This document shows positions 42,718 through 50,230 of a DNA stretch of 64,000 nt, one piece after another; position 1 is the first letter of the stretch, and each line of letters begins with the position of its first letter. Source of the stretch: Parafilimonas terrae (GTDB lineage: Bacteria > Bacteroidota > Bacteroidia > Chitinophagales > Chitinophagaceae); NCBI RefSeq assembly GCF_900115755.1, contig NZ_FOXQ01000001.1, forward strand, positions 186,001-250,000, given 5' to 3'. Made by a program: the position numbers and the translations under genes. The notes beneath the pieces are model-generated. The model was not told the origin of the DNA. It did no database searches and was given only the letters and a program-made list of their open reading frames with translations.

Positions 42718-42954
42718 TTAAATATGATTACCGTTGGCCCTCAATTCTTTAATAACCGCAGCCAATCCTTTTTTGTTAATTGTACGAATAGCGTCTGTTG
42801 ACACTTTTAAGGTCACCCACCTGTCTTCTTCAGCAAAATAAAAACGCTTTGTTTGAAGATTAGGTAAAAAACGGCGCTTTGTTTTTATGTTTGAGTGAGA
42901 AACATAATGGCCGCCCATTGGCTTTTTACCGGTTACTTCGCAAACTCTTGCCAT
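42718..42954 (-). CDS. rpmB: 50S ribosomal protein bL28
   Basis: Start at the ATG at 42954 ([25 protein letters not shown]); a 13-residue upstream extension is not conserved. 78 residues, family hallmarks [30 protein letters not shown] and a basic C-terminus. Large-subunit protein. First gene of the minus-strand rpmB-rpmG-DUF4295 cluster. Confidence 0.96.
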   Translation of the reverse strand: MARVCEVTGKKPMGGHYVSHSNIKTKRRFLPNLQTKRFYFAEEDRWVTLKVSTDAIRTINKKGLAAVIKELRANGNHI

Positions 42955-43214
42955 AAATAATTTTTTTGGGACGGCAAAGGTAATAAACTGCAATCAATAA
43001 AACGCCATCATTATCAAAGTTTTTGCAAAAACTGCGTTTTTTTTGATAGTTTTTTGGTTACCAACTGCGGAACCATATTCGACTTCGTTGCGTCGCACAC
43101 TGCAACCACAGCAAATTAACCAGCTCCGGTTTCCATTTCAAAGTTGCAGCATAATTACCAGCCACATAAGAATTTTAGGTTTCTTTAATTCATCCGGGGC
43201 AAATTCATCGTATT

Positions 43215-43222
43215 TATCTTTG
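43215..43222 (+). promoter_or_regulatory. -7 box (TATCTTTG) for the metallophosphoesterase gene
   Basis: Exact TAnnTTTG match 24 nt before the ATG at 43247; it supports this start rather than the longer frame from 43043. Confidence 0.55.
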
Positions 43223-43246
43223 AGAACCTTGCTAAAAACACAACAA

Positions 43247-43813
43247 ATGAAAATATTATTCCTTTCCGATATTCACGATAACGTTTGGGCACTGCAAACC
43301 ATTTTGCAATCCGGCCACGCCACAGAAGCAGATGTTTTAATTTGCTGCGGCGATTTATGCTCGCCATTTATTATTGATCTTTTATCGGCTTTCAAAAAGC
43401 CGGTTCACATAGTTTTAGGCAATAATGATTGCGATGTGGCTGCCATGACTGGCAAACTTCCTAAATATCAAAATATCAAAATTCATGGCGAATATTACCG
43501 CGATGAACTGGATAATAAAACCATTGCCGTAAACCATTATCCTGAAAAAGCGCAAAAATTGCTGCAGTTACAGGCTTATGATGTGGTTTGTTACGGCCAC
43601 GATCATTCCATTTTTGCCCGGCACGAAGGCAAAACCTTATTATTGAACCCCGGCGCAGTAATGGGCTTTAATGCCATGCAGTTAAAAGATATTGATAGTT
43701 CTTTTATGGTGTATAACACCCGCATAAATACTGTTGATGCGTATCGCATTACATCAAAAGAAAGCAATGATATTACCAGGTGGGATGCATATTGTATTGG
43801 CAGCTCTTTCTGA
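43247..43813 (+). CDS. YfcE/MJ0936-type metallophosphoesterase
   Basis: 188 residues from the ATG at 43247. Calcineurin-like metal ligands are complete: LSDIHDN, CCGDLCS, GNND, VNHYP and CYGHDHSI, with GKTLLLNPGAV at the end. Small enzymes of this class hydrolyse phosphodiesters or phosphomonoesters with Mn2+; the physiological substrate is not known. It lies alone between the ribosomal cluster and a minus-strand lipoprotein gene. Confidence 0.93.
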   Translation: MKILFLSDIHDNVWALQTILQSGHATEADVLICCGDLCSPFIIDLLSAFKKPVHIVLGNNDCDVAAMTGKLPKYQNIKIHGEYYRDELDNKTIAVNHYPEKAQKLLQLQAYDVVCYGHDHSIFARHEGKTLLLNPGAVMGFNAMQLKDIDSSFMVYNTRINTVDAYRITSKESNDITRWDAYCIGSSF

Positions 43814-43815
43814 AT

Positions 43816-44277
43816 TTATTCGCTTTGGTAAACTGCATAATGCTTTAATACTTTCACCTTTAGTTTATTGTTGGCAAATGCAATCAGCTTCGATTCCCTG
43901 AACTTCTTTTCCTTATCCAAAAAACCAACAATGCATGAAGGATGGATGGAATCGCCTTTCACAATATCAACGGCAGGCAGAATACCGAAATTGGGCACAC
44001 GCAATGTGTCTTCCACTTCCATTTGCTTGTAAGAGATTTTTATAAGATACCTGAAGGTTTGTTGGGTTTCATATAACCCGACTTTAAATTCATCTGTTGT
44101 TTCAAAACTTCTTATGGTTTCTGCATACATTTTTACAGGCTGCGGGTTTATATTGTTTCTTTCCAAAGGAATATTATCAGAAGTAAATGCAACTGAATCT
44201 TCCCGGCTTGTGTTTGTGCCTGCTGAATTACAAGCTGACAATAAGAATGCTAAAAAAAACGGGTAAATGGTTCTCAT
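43816..44277 (-). CDS. Hypothetical lipoprotein, 153 residues
   Basis: Lipobox LLSAC (Cys16) and a small beta-rich domain (KVGLYETQQTFRYLIKISYKQMEVEDTLRVP) ending with a conserved-looking IHPSCIVGFLDKEKKFRESKLIAF. I do not recognise the family. It stops 3 bp from the convergent phosphoesterase stop. Confidence 0.7.
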   Translation of the reverse strand: MRTIYPFFLAFLLSACNSAGTNTSREDSVAFTSDNIPLERNNINPQPVKMYAETIRSFETTDEFKVGLYETQQTFRYLIKISYKQMEVEDTLRVPNFGILPAVDIVKGDSIHPSCIVGFLDKEKKFRESKLIAFANNKLKVKVLKHYAVYQSE

Positions 44278-44299
44278 GCTTATGATATTGCTGTAAAAA

Positions 44300-44333
44300 T
44301 AAAAGAGGTTGCCTTTTACAGCAACCTCTTTTA
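44300..44333 (-). terminator. Intrinsic terminator after the S8 peptidase gene
   Basis: 13-bp perfect stem TAAAAGAGGTTGC / GCAACCTCTTTTA with an 8-nt loop; read on the minus strand it is followed by a TTTTTA run. It lies 21 bp past the stop of the minus-strand peptidase gene and upstream of the lipoprotein gene. Confidence 0.9.
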
Positions 44334-44353
44334 AAAAATATTTTATGAATTTA

Positions 44354-46975
44354 TTACCTGGCTATAATTAACTTTTGCGTGTGCTTATTGCCTTTTTCAT
44401 CAATAACCGTTACCAGATAGGTGCCGGCAGCATAGGCAGAAACATCAAAAGACTGCAGCCCGGATTTTGCCGATTGCAATTGTACCTTCTTTTGCTGCAA
44501 TACTTTGCCTTTCATATCGCTCACGAGTATTGTAACATTACCAGTATACCCGTTGAGTGAAATATTTGTTGAGTTGATTGCAGGGTTAGGCGACAGTTTA
44601 ATTCCATTACCTGTTATGAATGCAGACGATGCTGCATCATCGCTGCCTGATGCTGCAATGGCAGTTCCGTCATCATTAATAATTGTGCCTGTTGCCTCAC
44701 CATTGCTGATAATGGCGTTAACCGCGTTGCGCAGGATAACTTTAAATGTTTCGTCTGCTTCGTTAACCTTATCGCCCTTAATCAATACCGGTATTCTTTG
44801 TGTTTGAGCGCCATTCTTAGGGAAGACCAATATGCCTGACTCTGCAAGGTAGTCGCTGCCGGGCGTTGCAGAGCCTGGTTTTACAACATATCTTACCGCT
44901 ACTTTCTTTGAAGGCTTGTTGCTGAGCGTAACAATAAAATTCACAAGCTTATAACCATTATTTCCTTCTTTTACTGATTTATCAGCTATTGAAATTGAAA
45001 GTCCTGATGGCGCACCTGCTGCTTCGAGTGCTTCATAAGCCATAATTATACCTGCACCAGCATCCCTGTCAGCGCCGGGTGTTTCAATATCAATAGCGCT
45101 GCTTATAAGTGCCGTGCGTATTTGTGCAGGCGTTAAAGCCGGGAATGCAGATTTCACAAGCGCTGCTATTGCTGCTGCATTAGGCGCAGCGGCAGAAGTG
45201 CCATAAAAAGTTTCGAAACCAGGTGTGGTGGTAGAACAGCCGTCTGCCGCTGTAATATCTGGTTTTTGGAGCAATGTGCCGCCATTGGTACCAAATAACA
45301 CATTGCCTGCCGTAATTTCAGATCCGTCAGGATTATAGAATATCCTTCTCGGCCCGTCTGAACTAAAGCCTTCCACCAAATTGGTGGCATTGAACGGATC
45401 AGGATATGGGCCCTGGGGGAAATTGCTGTAAAAAGGAATAGCCGCAGGTGTGGCTGCAACGGTATAAGCACTGCCTGCTGCATTATGGCCATACATTACA
45501 CCGGGTGTGGCATTTTGAAGCCTGCCCCTGTTTGTGTTTAAATGCAGCGCCCTTGTTTCCGCACCTGTATTTTTTACAATATAAAACCTGTAACCTGCGG
45601 GGAAGCCATAGTGCAGATATTCATAAGCATTATCATCACCGTCCTGAACATTGGTGGAAAAATCAATTACAGCAGTACCTGCAGGATCTGTGGCATAAAG
45701 ATCGTAATCGTTTGAAGAATGTGCCAGCGGATCAGACCATTTTAAAGTTACCAAACCTGTGGTTCCTGTAACTGTATTATATAAAACGCCACCGCCAAAA
45801 TCGTTTACGGTACCCGGAAATAACGGAAGGCTTCCGCCATCTGTAAAATCACCCTCCCATACACCGGCTGTGCCATCATTTACATTGCCTGAATTGCCTG
45901 CAGAAGAAAAATAAAGCGCGCCAGAAGATGTAACAGTATTTACAGATTGCGCCACATTATCATTCTGGAAAACACCTTCTGCATAATAGGTTACATCATC
46001 CACAATAATATCGCAGCCTGCGGTACGAAGGTCAAGTATATTTTGAGCGAAACTTGCCTGGCTGATGAAAGCTGTGGCGAAATACAAATCAGCATCCGGC
46101 GCAATGTCATGTATCAATTCCAGCATAGCCCTTCCCTCACGGCCGGAACCAGCCTGGCCCGGAAGAATGTTAAGCACTGCCGGTAAATCGCCGGTGGCCT
46201 GCGATGTCTCATAGCCATCAATGCCATCAGATAATACACCGATTTTTACGCCAGCGCCGGAAACTCCAAAAGTAGTCCTCGCCAGGGCCGCTTTGTGCGT
46301 GGCGTCAGCCTCTGAAGTTACAGACCCTCCAAAATTGTTATTTGCTCCGGAATTAAAAACATTATTCAATTCATTGCGCACAGTGGCTGCACGGGTAGCA
46401 AAATCAGCGCGATTTTTAATGCCGGGGCTATTGTTTCCGGTTATCTTTTTTCCGGCGCGGCTGTTAGCAACATTATTATTAATATGCGGGTCATTGTGCG
46501 TAGGCGCCAGCCATTGATTTATGTGCAGCACCGCCTTATAACCCGCAATTTGTTCAACTTTATCCAAAGGCACATTGGCAACGATGTTATTAAACCTTTC
46601 TGAAGAAAAAATAATGTCAGCGCCGAGGTTTTTTAAATCGCTTAATAATTGCTGCGAAACATGCGCTTCTATATCCACTTTTACTTTTCCCTGGCTGTTT
46701 GCCTTTACATCTGTTTTATAAGCAGGCAATTGCTTTGCAAATGCAGGATTGTTTTGCATTTTATAAGCCAGCAGCAAACGTGAATCAATTTTCTTTTGCG
46801 CCGGCGTTCGTGATGCTTTTTCTTCAGTCAGCAGTTTGATTTGTTGTATGGCCTGCGGCTTAAGGTCCTGCGCGCTTAGCCTTACAGAAAATAACACAAC
46901 AATCAAAGGAAGGATGTACTTAAAAATGTTTTTTCTGCCTTTAATCTTTAGAAGGATTGGTAGATTTTTTCTCAT
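44354..46975 (-). CDS. S8-like serine peptidase with Calx-beta domain and T9SS sorting tail
   Basis: 873 residues: signal peptide (ending RLSAQ), propeptide, subtilase-like catalytic domain (~235-640), Calx-beta domain (~670-770; AVRYVVKPGSATPGSDYL, GTIINDD) and a T9SS type A tail (LSPNPAINST...GTYLVTVIDEKG). Catalytic Asp250 (VLSDGID), oxyanion Asn361 (SSAGNSG) and Ser594 (YGTSAAAPN) are visible, but the usual HGT His motif is replaced by GREGRAMLELIHDIAP (Glu280, His289). It is a surface or secreted protein. The terminator at 44300-44333 ends the transcript. Confidence 0.9.
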   Translation of the reverse strand: MRKNLPILLKIKGRKNIFKYILPLIVVLFSVRLSAQDLKPQAIQQIKLLTEEKASRTPAQKKIDSRLLLAYKMQNNPAFAKQLPAYKTDVKANSQGKVKVDIEAHVSQQLLSDLKNLGADIIFSSERFNNIVANVPLDKVEQIAGYKAVLHINQWLAPTHNDPHINNNVANSRAGKKITGNNSPGIKNRADFATRAATVRNELNNVFNSGANNNFGGSVTSEADATHKAALARTTFGVSGAGVKIGVLSDGIDGYETSQATGDLPAVLNILPGQAGSGREGRAMLELIHDIAPDADLYFATAFISQASFAQNILDLRTAGCDIIVDDVTYYAEGVFQNDNVAQSVNTVTSSGALYFSSAGNSGNVNDGTAGVWEGDFTDGGSLPLFPGTVNDFGGGVLYNTVTGTTGLVTLKWSDPLAHSSNDYDLYATDPAGTAVIDFSTNVQDGDDNAYEYLHYGFPAGYRFYIVKNTGAETRALHLNTNRGRLQNATPGVMYGHNAAGSAYTVAATPAAIPFYSNFPQGPYPDPFNATNLVEGFSSDGPRRIFYNPDGSEITAGNVLFGTNGGTLLQKPDITAADGCSTTTPGFETFYGTSAAAPNAAAIAALVKSAFPALTPAQIRTALISSAIDIETPGADRDAGAGIIMAYEALEAAGAPSGLSISIADKSVKEGNNGYKLVNFIVTLSNKPSKKVAVRYVVKPGSATPGSDYLAESGILVFPKNGAQTQRIPVLIKGDKVNEADETFKVILRNAVNAIISNGEATGTIINDDGTAIAASGSDDAASSAFITGNGIKLSPNPAINSTNISLNGYTGNVTILVSDMKGKVLQQKKVQLQSAKSGLQSFDVSAYAAGTYLVTVIDEKGNKHTQKLIIAR

Positions 46976-47295
46976 ATATGTGTGTTTTTGTGAGCGGTTT
47001 GTTAGCGCTGACAGCAGGTCAGGATAGCTAAAGAAGAACCAACAAGATACGCCTATTTTTAACTTTTCACCTAATCTTATTAATTATTTTTTATTTATGA
47101 TACTAGAGGTAAAAAGTACGTTACCGGCACGCTATTATATGCCAATAAAAGTTATTGGATTTTTGAATATCTTATTTGAGAAATGAGTAAATTTATTGTT
47201 GGAGCTCTTTAAAGCGCGGGATTGTTTTTCTGTTAAACATAGCGAAGTAGCAAGGGTAGTTACTATTCTTATTTAATTATCTAATATAATTTTTT
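46976..47295. other. 320-bp divergent intergenic region
   Basis: Lies between the minus-strand S8 peptidase and plus-strand DoxX-like genes, so it must hold both promoters. On the minus strand a weak TATCTTG motif is seen at 47042-47048. I see no hairpin, RNA gene or good small reading frame. Confidence 0.5.
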
Positions 47296-47757
47296 ATGAA
47301 AACAATCAATATTGCCGACAAGCTAATTCCAAATAAACCAACCTCCTATTCATTCCTTAGAATTTTAACCGGGCTTATTATTCTCTTAAGGGCTTTCATT
47401 TTTATTTTTGTGACAGCCAATCTTCAATCGATCATAAAAGCTGATATAACCGTATTTGCAGAAAACTCATCAGCGCTTTCCACCGTAATTTCAATCCTTA
47501 ATATTGCCTGCGGCCTTTTTATATTGGTGGGCTTTGTTACAAGAATAAGCGCCATTATACAAATACCTATTTTGTTTGTTGCTGTGTTTATTATAAACAT
47601 AAAGCACATTGGTGAAAACCCCACTGAATTTATACTTTCACTTATTACGCTCCTTCTATTATTGATAGTTTCCTATAAAGGAAGCGGGCCTTTTTCTGCA
47701 GACGAATATTTCAGGCGCGGTGCAGCGCTGGATAAAAACGATGAAAGCAACAGCTAA
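47296..47757 (+). CDS. DoxX-like membrane protein
   Basis: 153 residues with four membrane spans (LRILTGLIILLRAFIFIFV; ALSTVISILNIACGLFILVGFVTR; AIIQIPILFVAVFII; FILSLITLLLLLIVSYKGSGPFSAD). The R-x-x-x-G helix 1 and the final GSGPFSxD match DoxX/TQO small-subunit-like proteins. In other bacteria these take part in thiol or quinone redox complexes; here the role is unknown. Confidence 0.78.
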   Translation: MKTINIADKLIPNKPTSYSFLRILTGLIILLRAFIFIFVTANLQSIIKADITVFAENSSALSTVISILNIACGLFILVGFVTRISAIIQIPILFVAVFIINIKHIGENPTEFILSLITLLLLLIVSYKGSGPFSADEYFRRGAALDKNDESNS

Positions 47758-47856
47758 TATTATTGAGGCATAAATTATATGCATATTTAATTACGTGTTT
47801 ATCTAAAGCACATAGCTCAAAGCTTTTGCTTTACATTTACGCCTCATTTAACCAAC

Positions 47857-49287
47857 ATGAAAACAAGAAGGGATTTTATTAAAGCATCAGGCATGATGGG
47901 CGCAGCCACATTGCTTTCATCAAAAAATATTTTCGCTAATAACGCATTGGATTTTGAAAGCAAACGCCCGCCGCTTGCAGAACGGAATTTTACCAGCGAT
48001 GCTGTTGAAGCCGCTATCAAACAAATGAAAGCAAGCCTGCCAAACAAAGAACTGGGCTGGCTGTTTGAAAATTGCTTTCCCAACACACTGGATACAACTG
48101 TTTTTTATGAAGAAAACAATGGCGTACCTGATACGTATGTTATAACCGGCGATATTGATGCCATGTGGCTGCGGGATAGTTCTGCGCAGGTGCATCCCTA
48201 TATTCCATTGGCCGCAAAAGATAAAAAATTGCAACAGCTGATTACAGGCGTTATTAACCGGCAGGTAAAAAATATATTGAAAGATCCTTATGCCAATGCA
48301 TTTTATAAAGATCAGAACCAGGTTAGTGAATGGAAAGATGACCTTACCGATATGAAGCCCGGCATTCATGAACGCAAGTGGGAAATAGATTCGCTTTGTT
48401 TTCCCATTCGTTTGGCTTATGAATACTGGAAAACAACCGGCGATACAAAGCCATTTACAAATGACTGGAAAGAATCCATCCGTTTAACCGTTCAAACATT
48501 TACAGAACAGCAGCGCAAGCATGGCAACGGCCCATACAGTTTTCAGCGTAAAACTGCATGGGCCACAGACGGTGTGCCATTGGGCGGATATGGTTATCCT
48601 GTAAAACCGGTGGGGCTTATCTGCTCTATGTTCCGGCCAAGTGATGACGCTACTATTTTTCCTTTTTTAATACCTAGTAATTTCTTCGCCGTAACATCGT
48701 TAAAACAAGCTGCTGAAATTTTAAACACCGTGCTTAAAGATGCTTCGCTTGCACAAAGCTGCCATGCGCTTGCAACCGAAGTAGCCAATGCTTTAAAACA
48801 ATATGCCGTTGTGGAGCATGCACAATTTGGTAAGGTATATGCATATGAAGTAAACGGTTTTGGCAGTTTTAATTTAATGGACGATGCCAATAATCCTGAT
48901 CTTTTATCACTGCCTTACCTGCATGCCATTGACGCCGACGATGCCGTGTATAAACAAACCAGAAAGCTGGTATTATCTGCTGAAAACCCCTTCTTTTTTA
49001 AAGGCAAAGCAGCAGAAGGTATTGGCGGGCCACATGCCGGAATGGATATGATATGGCCGCTGGGCATTACAATGCGTGCATTAACCAGTAACGATGATGT
49101 TGAAATAACCAATTGTATAAAAATGCTTATTGCCTCCAACGCAGGCACCGGTTTTATGCACGAAAGTTTTCATAAAGATGATCCATCAAAATTTACGCGC
49201 AAATGGTTTGCCTGGGCCAATACATTATTTGGTGAAATGATCATGCATGTACAGGACACAAAACCGGCATTGCTAAAGGCCGTATAA
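47857..49287 (+). CDS. Glycoside hydrolase family 125 (exo-alpha-1,6-mannosidase type)
   Basis: 476 residues with a twin-arginine type signal (MKTRRDFIKASGMMGAATLL). GH125/DUF1237 features include VITGDIDAMWLRDSSAQVHPYIPLA, RKWEIDSLCFPIRLAYEYWKTTGD, WATDGVPLGGYGYPVKPVGLICSMFRPSDD and GGPHAGMDMIWPLGI. Known members remove non-reducing alpha-1,6-mannose without metal ions, as in N-glycan or mannan use. It is likely exported folded through Tat. No other mannosidase is in the window. Confidence 0.93.
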   Translation: MKTRRDFIKASGMMGAATLLSSKNIFANNALDFESKRPPLAERNFTSDAVEAAIKQMKASLPNKELGWLFENCFPNTLDTTVFYEENNGVPDTYVITGDIDAMWLRDSSAQVHPYIPLAAKDKKLQQLITGVINRQVKNILKDPYANAFYKDQNQVSEWKDDLTDMKPGIHERKWEIDSLCFPIRLAYEYWKTTGDTKPFTNDWKESIRLTVQTFTEQQRKHGNGPYSFQRKTAWATDGVPLGGYGYPVKPVGLICSMFRPSDDATIFPFLIPSNFFAVTSLKQAAEILNTVLKDASLAQSCHALATEVANALKQYAVVEHAQFGKVYAYEVNGFGSFNLMDDANNPDLLSLPYLHAIDADDAVYKQTRKLVLSAENPFFFKGKAAEGIGGPHAGMDMIWPLGITMRALTSNDDVEITNCIKMLIASNAGTGFMHESFHKDDPSKFTRKWFAWANTLFGEMIMHVQDTKPALLKAV

Positions 49288-49319
49288 TTGTATAATTTTT
49301 CAGTTTATGCAGCATAATA

Positions 49320-50009
49320 TCAGGGCTTTCGTTTTTCCAAACGCAGTTGGAAAATATTCACCAGCAATGCAAATGCCACTGAAAAATAAATATAGCCTTT
49401 GGGAATATGAAAATCCAATCCTTCCCCAATTAATGATATGCCAATAAGCAGCAAAAAGCTTAATGCAAGTATTTTAAAGGACGGATATTTATGAATAAAC
49501 CGGCTTATAGGTTCTGCTGCAAACAACATAACGGTTACACTTATAACAACGGCGGCATACATTATCCATAAATGATCTACCATGCCTATTGCCGTTACAA
49601 TGCTGTCAATGGAAAATACAATATCAAGCATAATAATCTGACCGATGGCCCCGCTGAAATTTGTTGCTTTTTTTGTGCTTACTTCTTCCGGGCCGCCATC
49701 AGTCTTATGATGAATTTCCGTTGCACTTTTATACAGAAGGAATAAACCGCCAAGAATAAGGATGATATCTTTTCCGGAAATGTCAATATCAAAAACGGTA
49801 AATAAATTTCCCTGTAATTTTAAAATAAGAGAAATAAGCGTTAACAATACAAGCCGCATTAACATAGCAAGCAGCAAGCCTAACCTTCTTGCTTTTTTTT
49901 GCTGCTGCAAAGGCAGCCTGCCGGTAACTATCGAAATAAAAATGATATTATCAATACCTAAAACAACTTCCAGTAAAATAAGCGTCAGCAATGCGATTAT
50001 GTCTTCCAT
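49320..50009 (-). CDS. TerC-family membrane protein
   Basis: 229 residues with seven predicted spans; TerC hallmarks are LEVVLGIDNIIFISI, KDIILILGGLFLLYKSATEIH and QIIMLDIVFSIDSIVTAIGMV, with the paired Asp in membrane segments that are thought to bind metal. TerC proteins are linked to Mn2+ export or metalation of exported proteins; the tellurite name is historical. A variant -7 box (TATTTTCG) is 19 nt upstream. Confidence 0.93.
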   Translation of the reverse strand: MEDIIALLTLILLEVVLGIDNIIFISIVTGRLPLQQQKKARRLGLLLAMLMRLVLLTLISLILKLQGNLFTVFDIDISGKDIILILGGLFLLYKSATEIHHKTDGGPEEVSTKKATNFSGAIGQIIMLDIVFSIDSIVTAIGMVDHLWIMYAAVVISVTVMLFAAEPISRFIHKYPSFKILALSFLLLIGISLIGEGLDFHIPKGYIYFSVAFALLVNIFQLRLEKRKP

Positions 50010-50028
50010 CTATAGCCTGTATTTGTAC

Positions 50029-50036
50029 CGAAAATA
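50029..50036 (-). promoter_or_regulatory. Variant -7 box (TATTTTCG) for the TerC gene
   Basis: Minus-strand TATTTTCG, 19 nt upstream of the ATG at 50009; see the TAnnTTCG finding. Confidence 0.45.
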
Positions 50037-50230
50037 GGGGATTCTTTAAAGAAAGAAGAGGGTAAAATTCAACCGGTAAAAGCAGGTATGAATAACGCTG
50101 CAAACACGTGCATCACAGAAAAAATTTGAAATGCAATTAATTTTTTCAGGCTGCTAATAATTATATTGCATATCAAAGCTAATTGTACCGCATACACTGA
50201 AAATTTCTTCAATCTTTTAAATTTTTTCTC

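Noticed and set aside
47098-47187. 29-codon plus-strand frame in the intergenic region before the DoxX-like gene
   Set aside because: Very short, no promoter or conservation clue.
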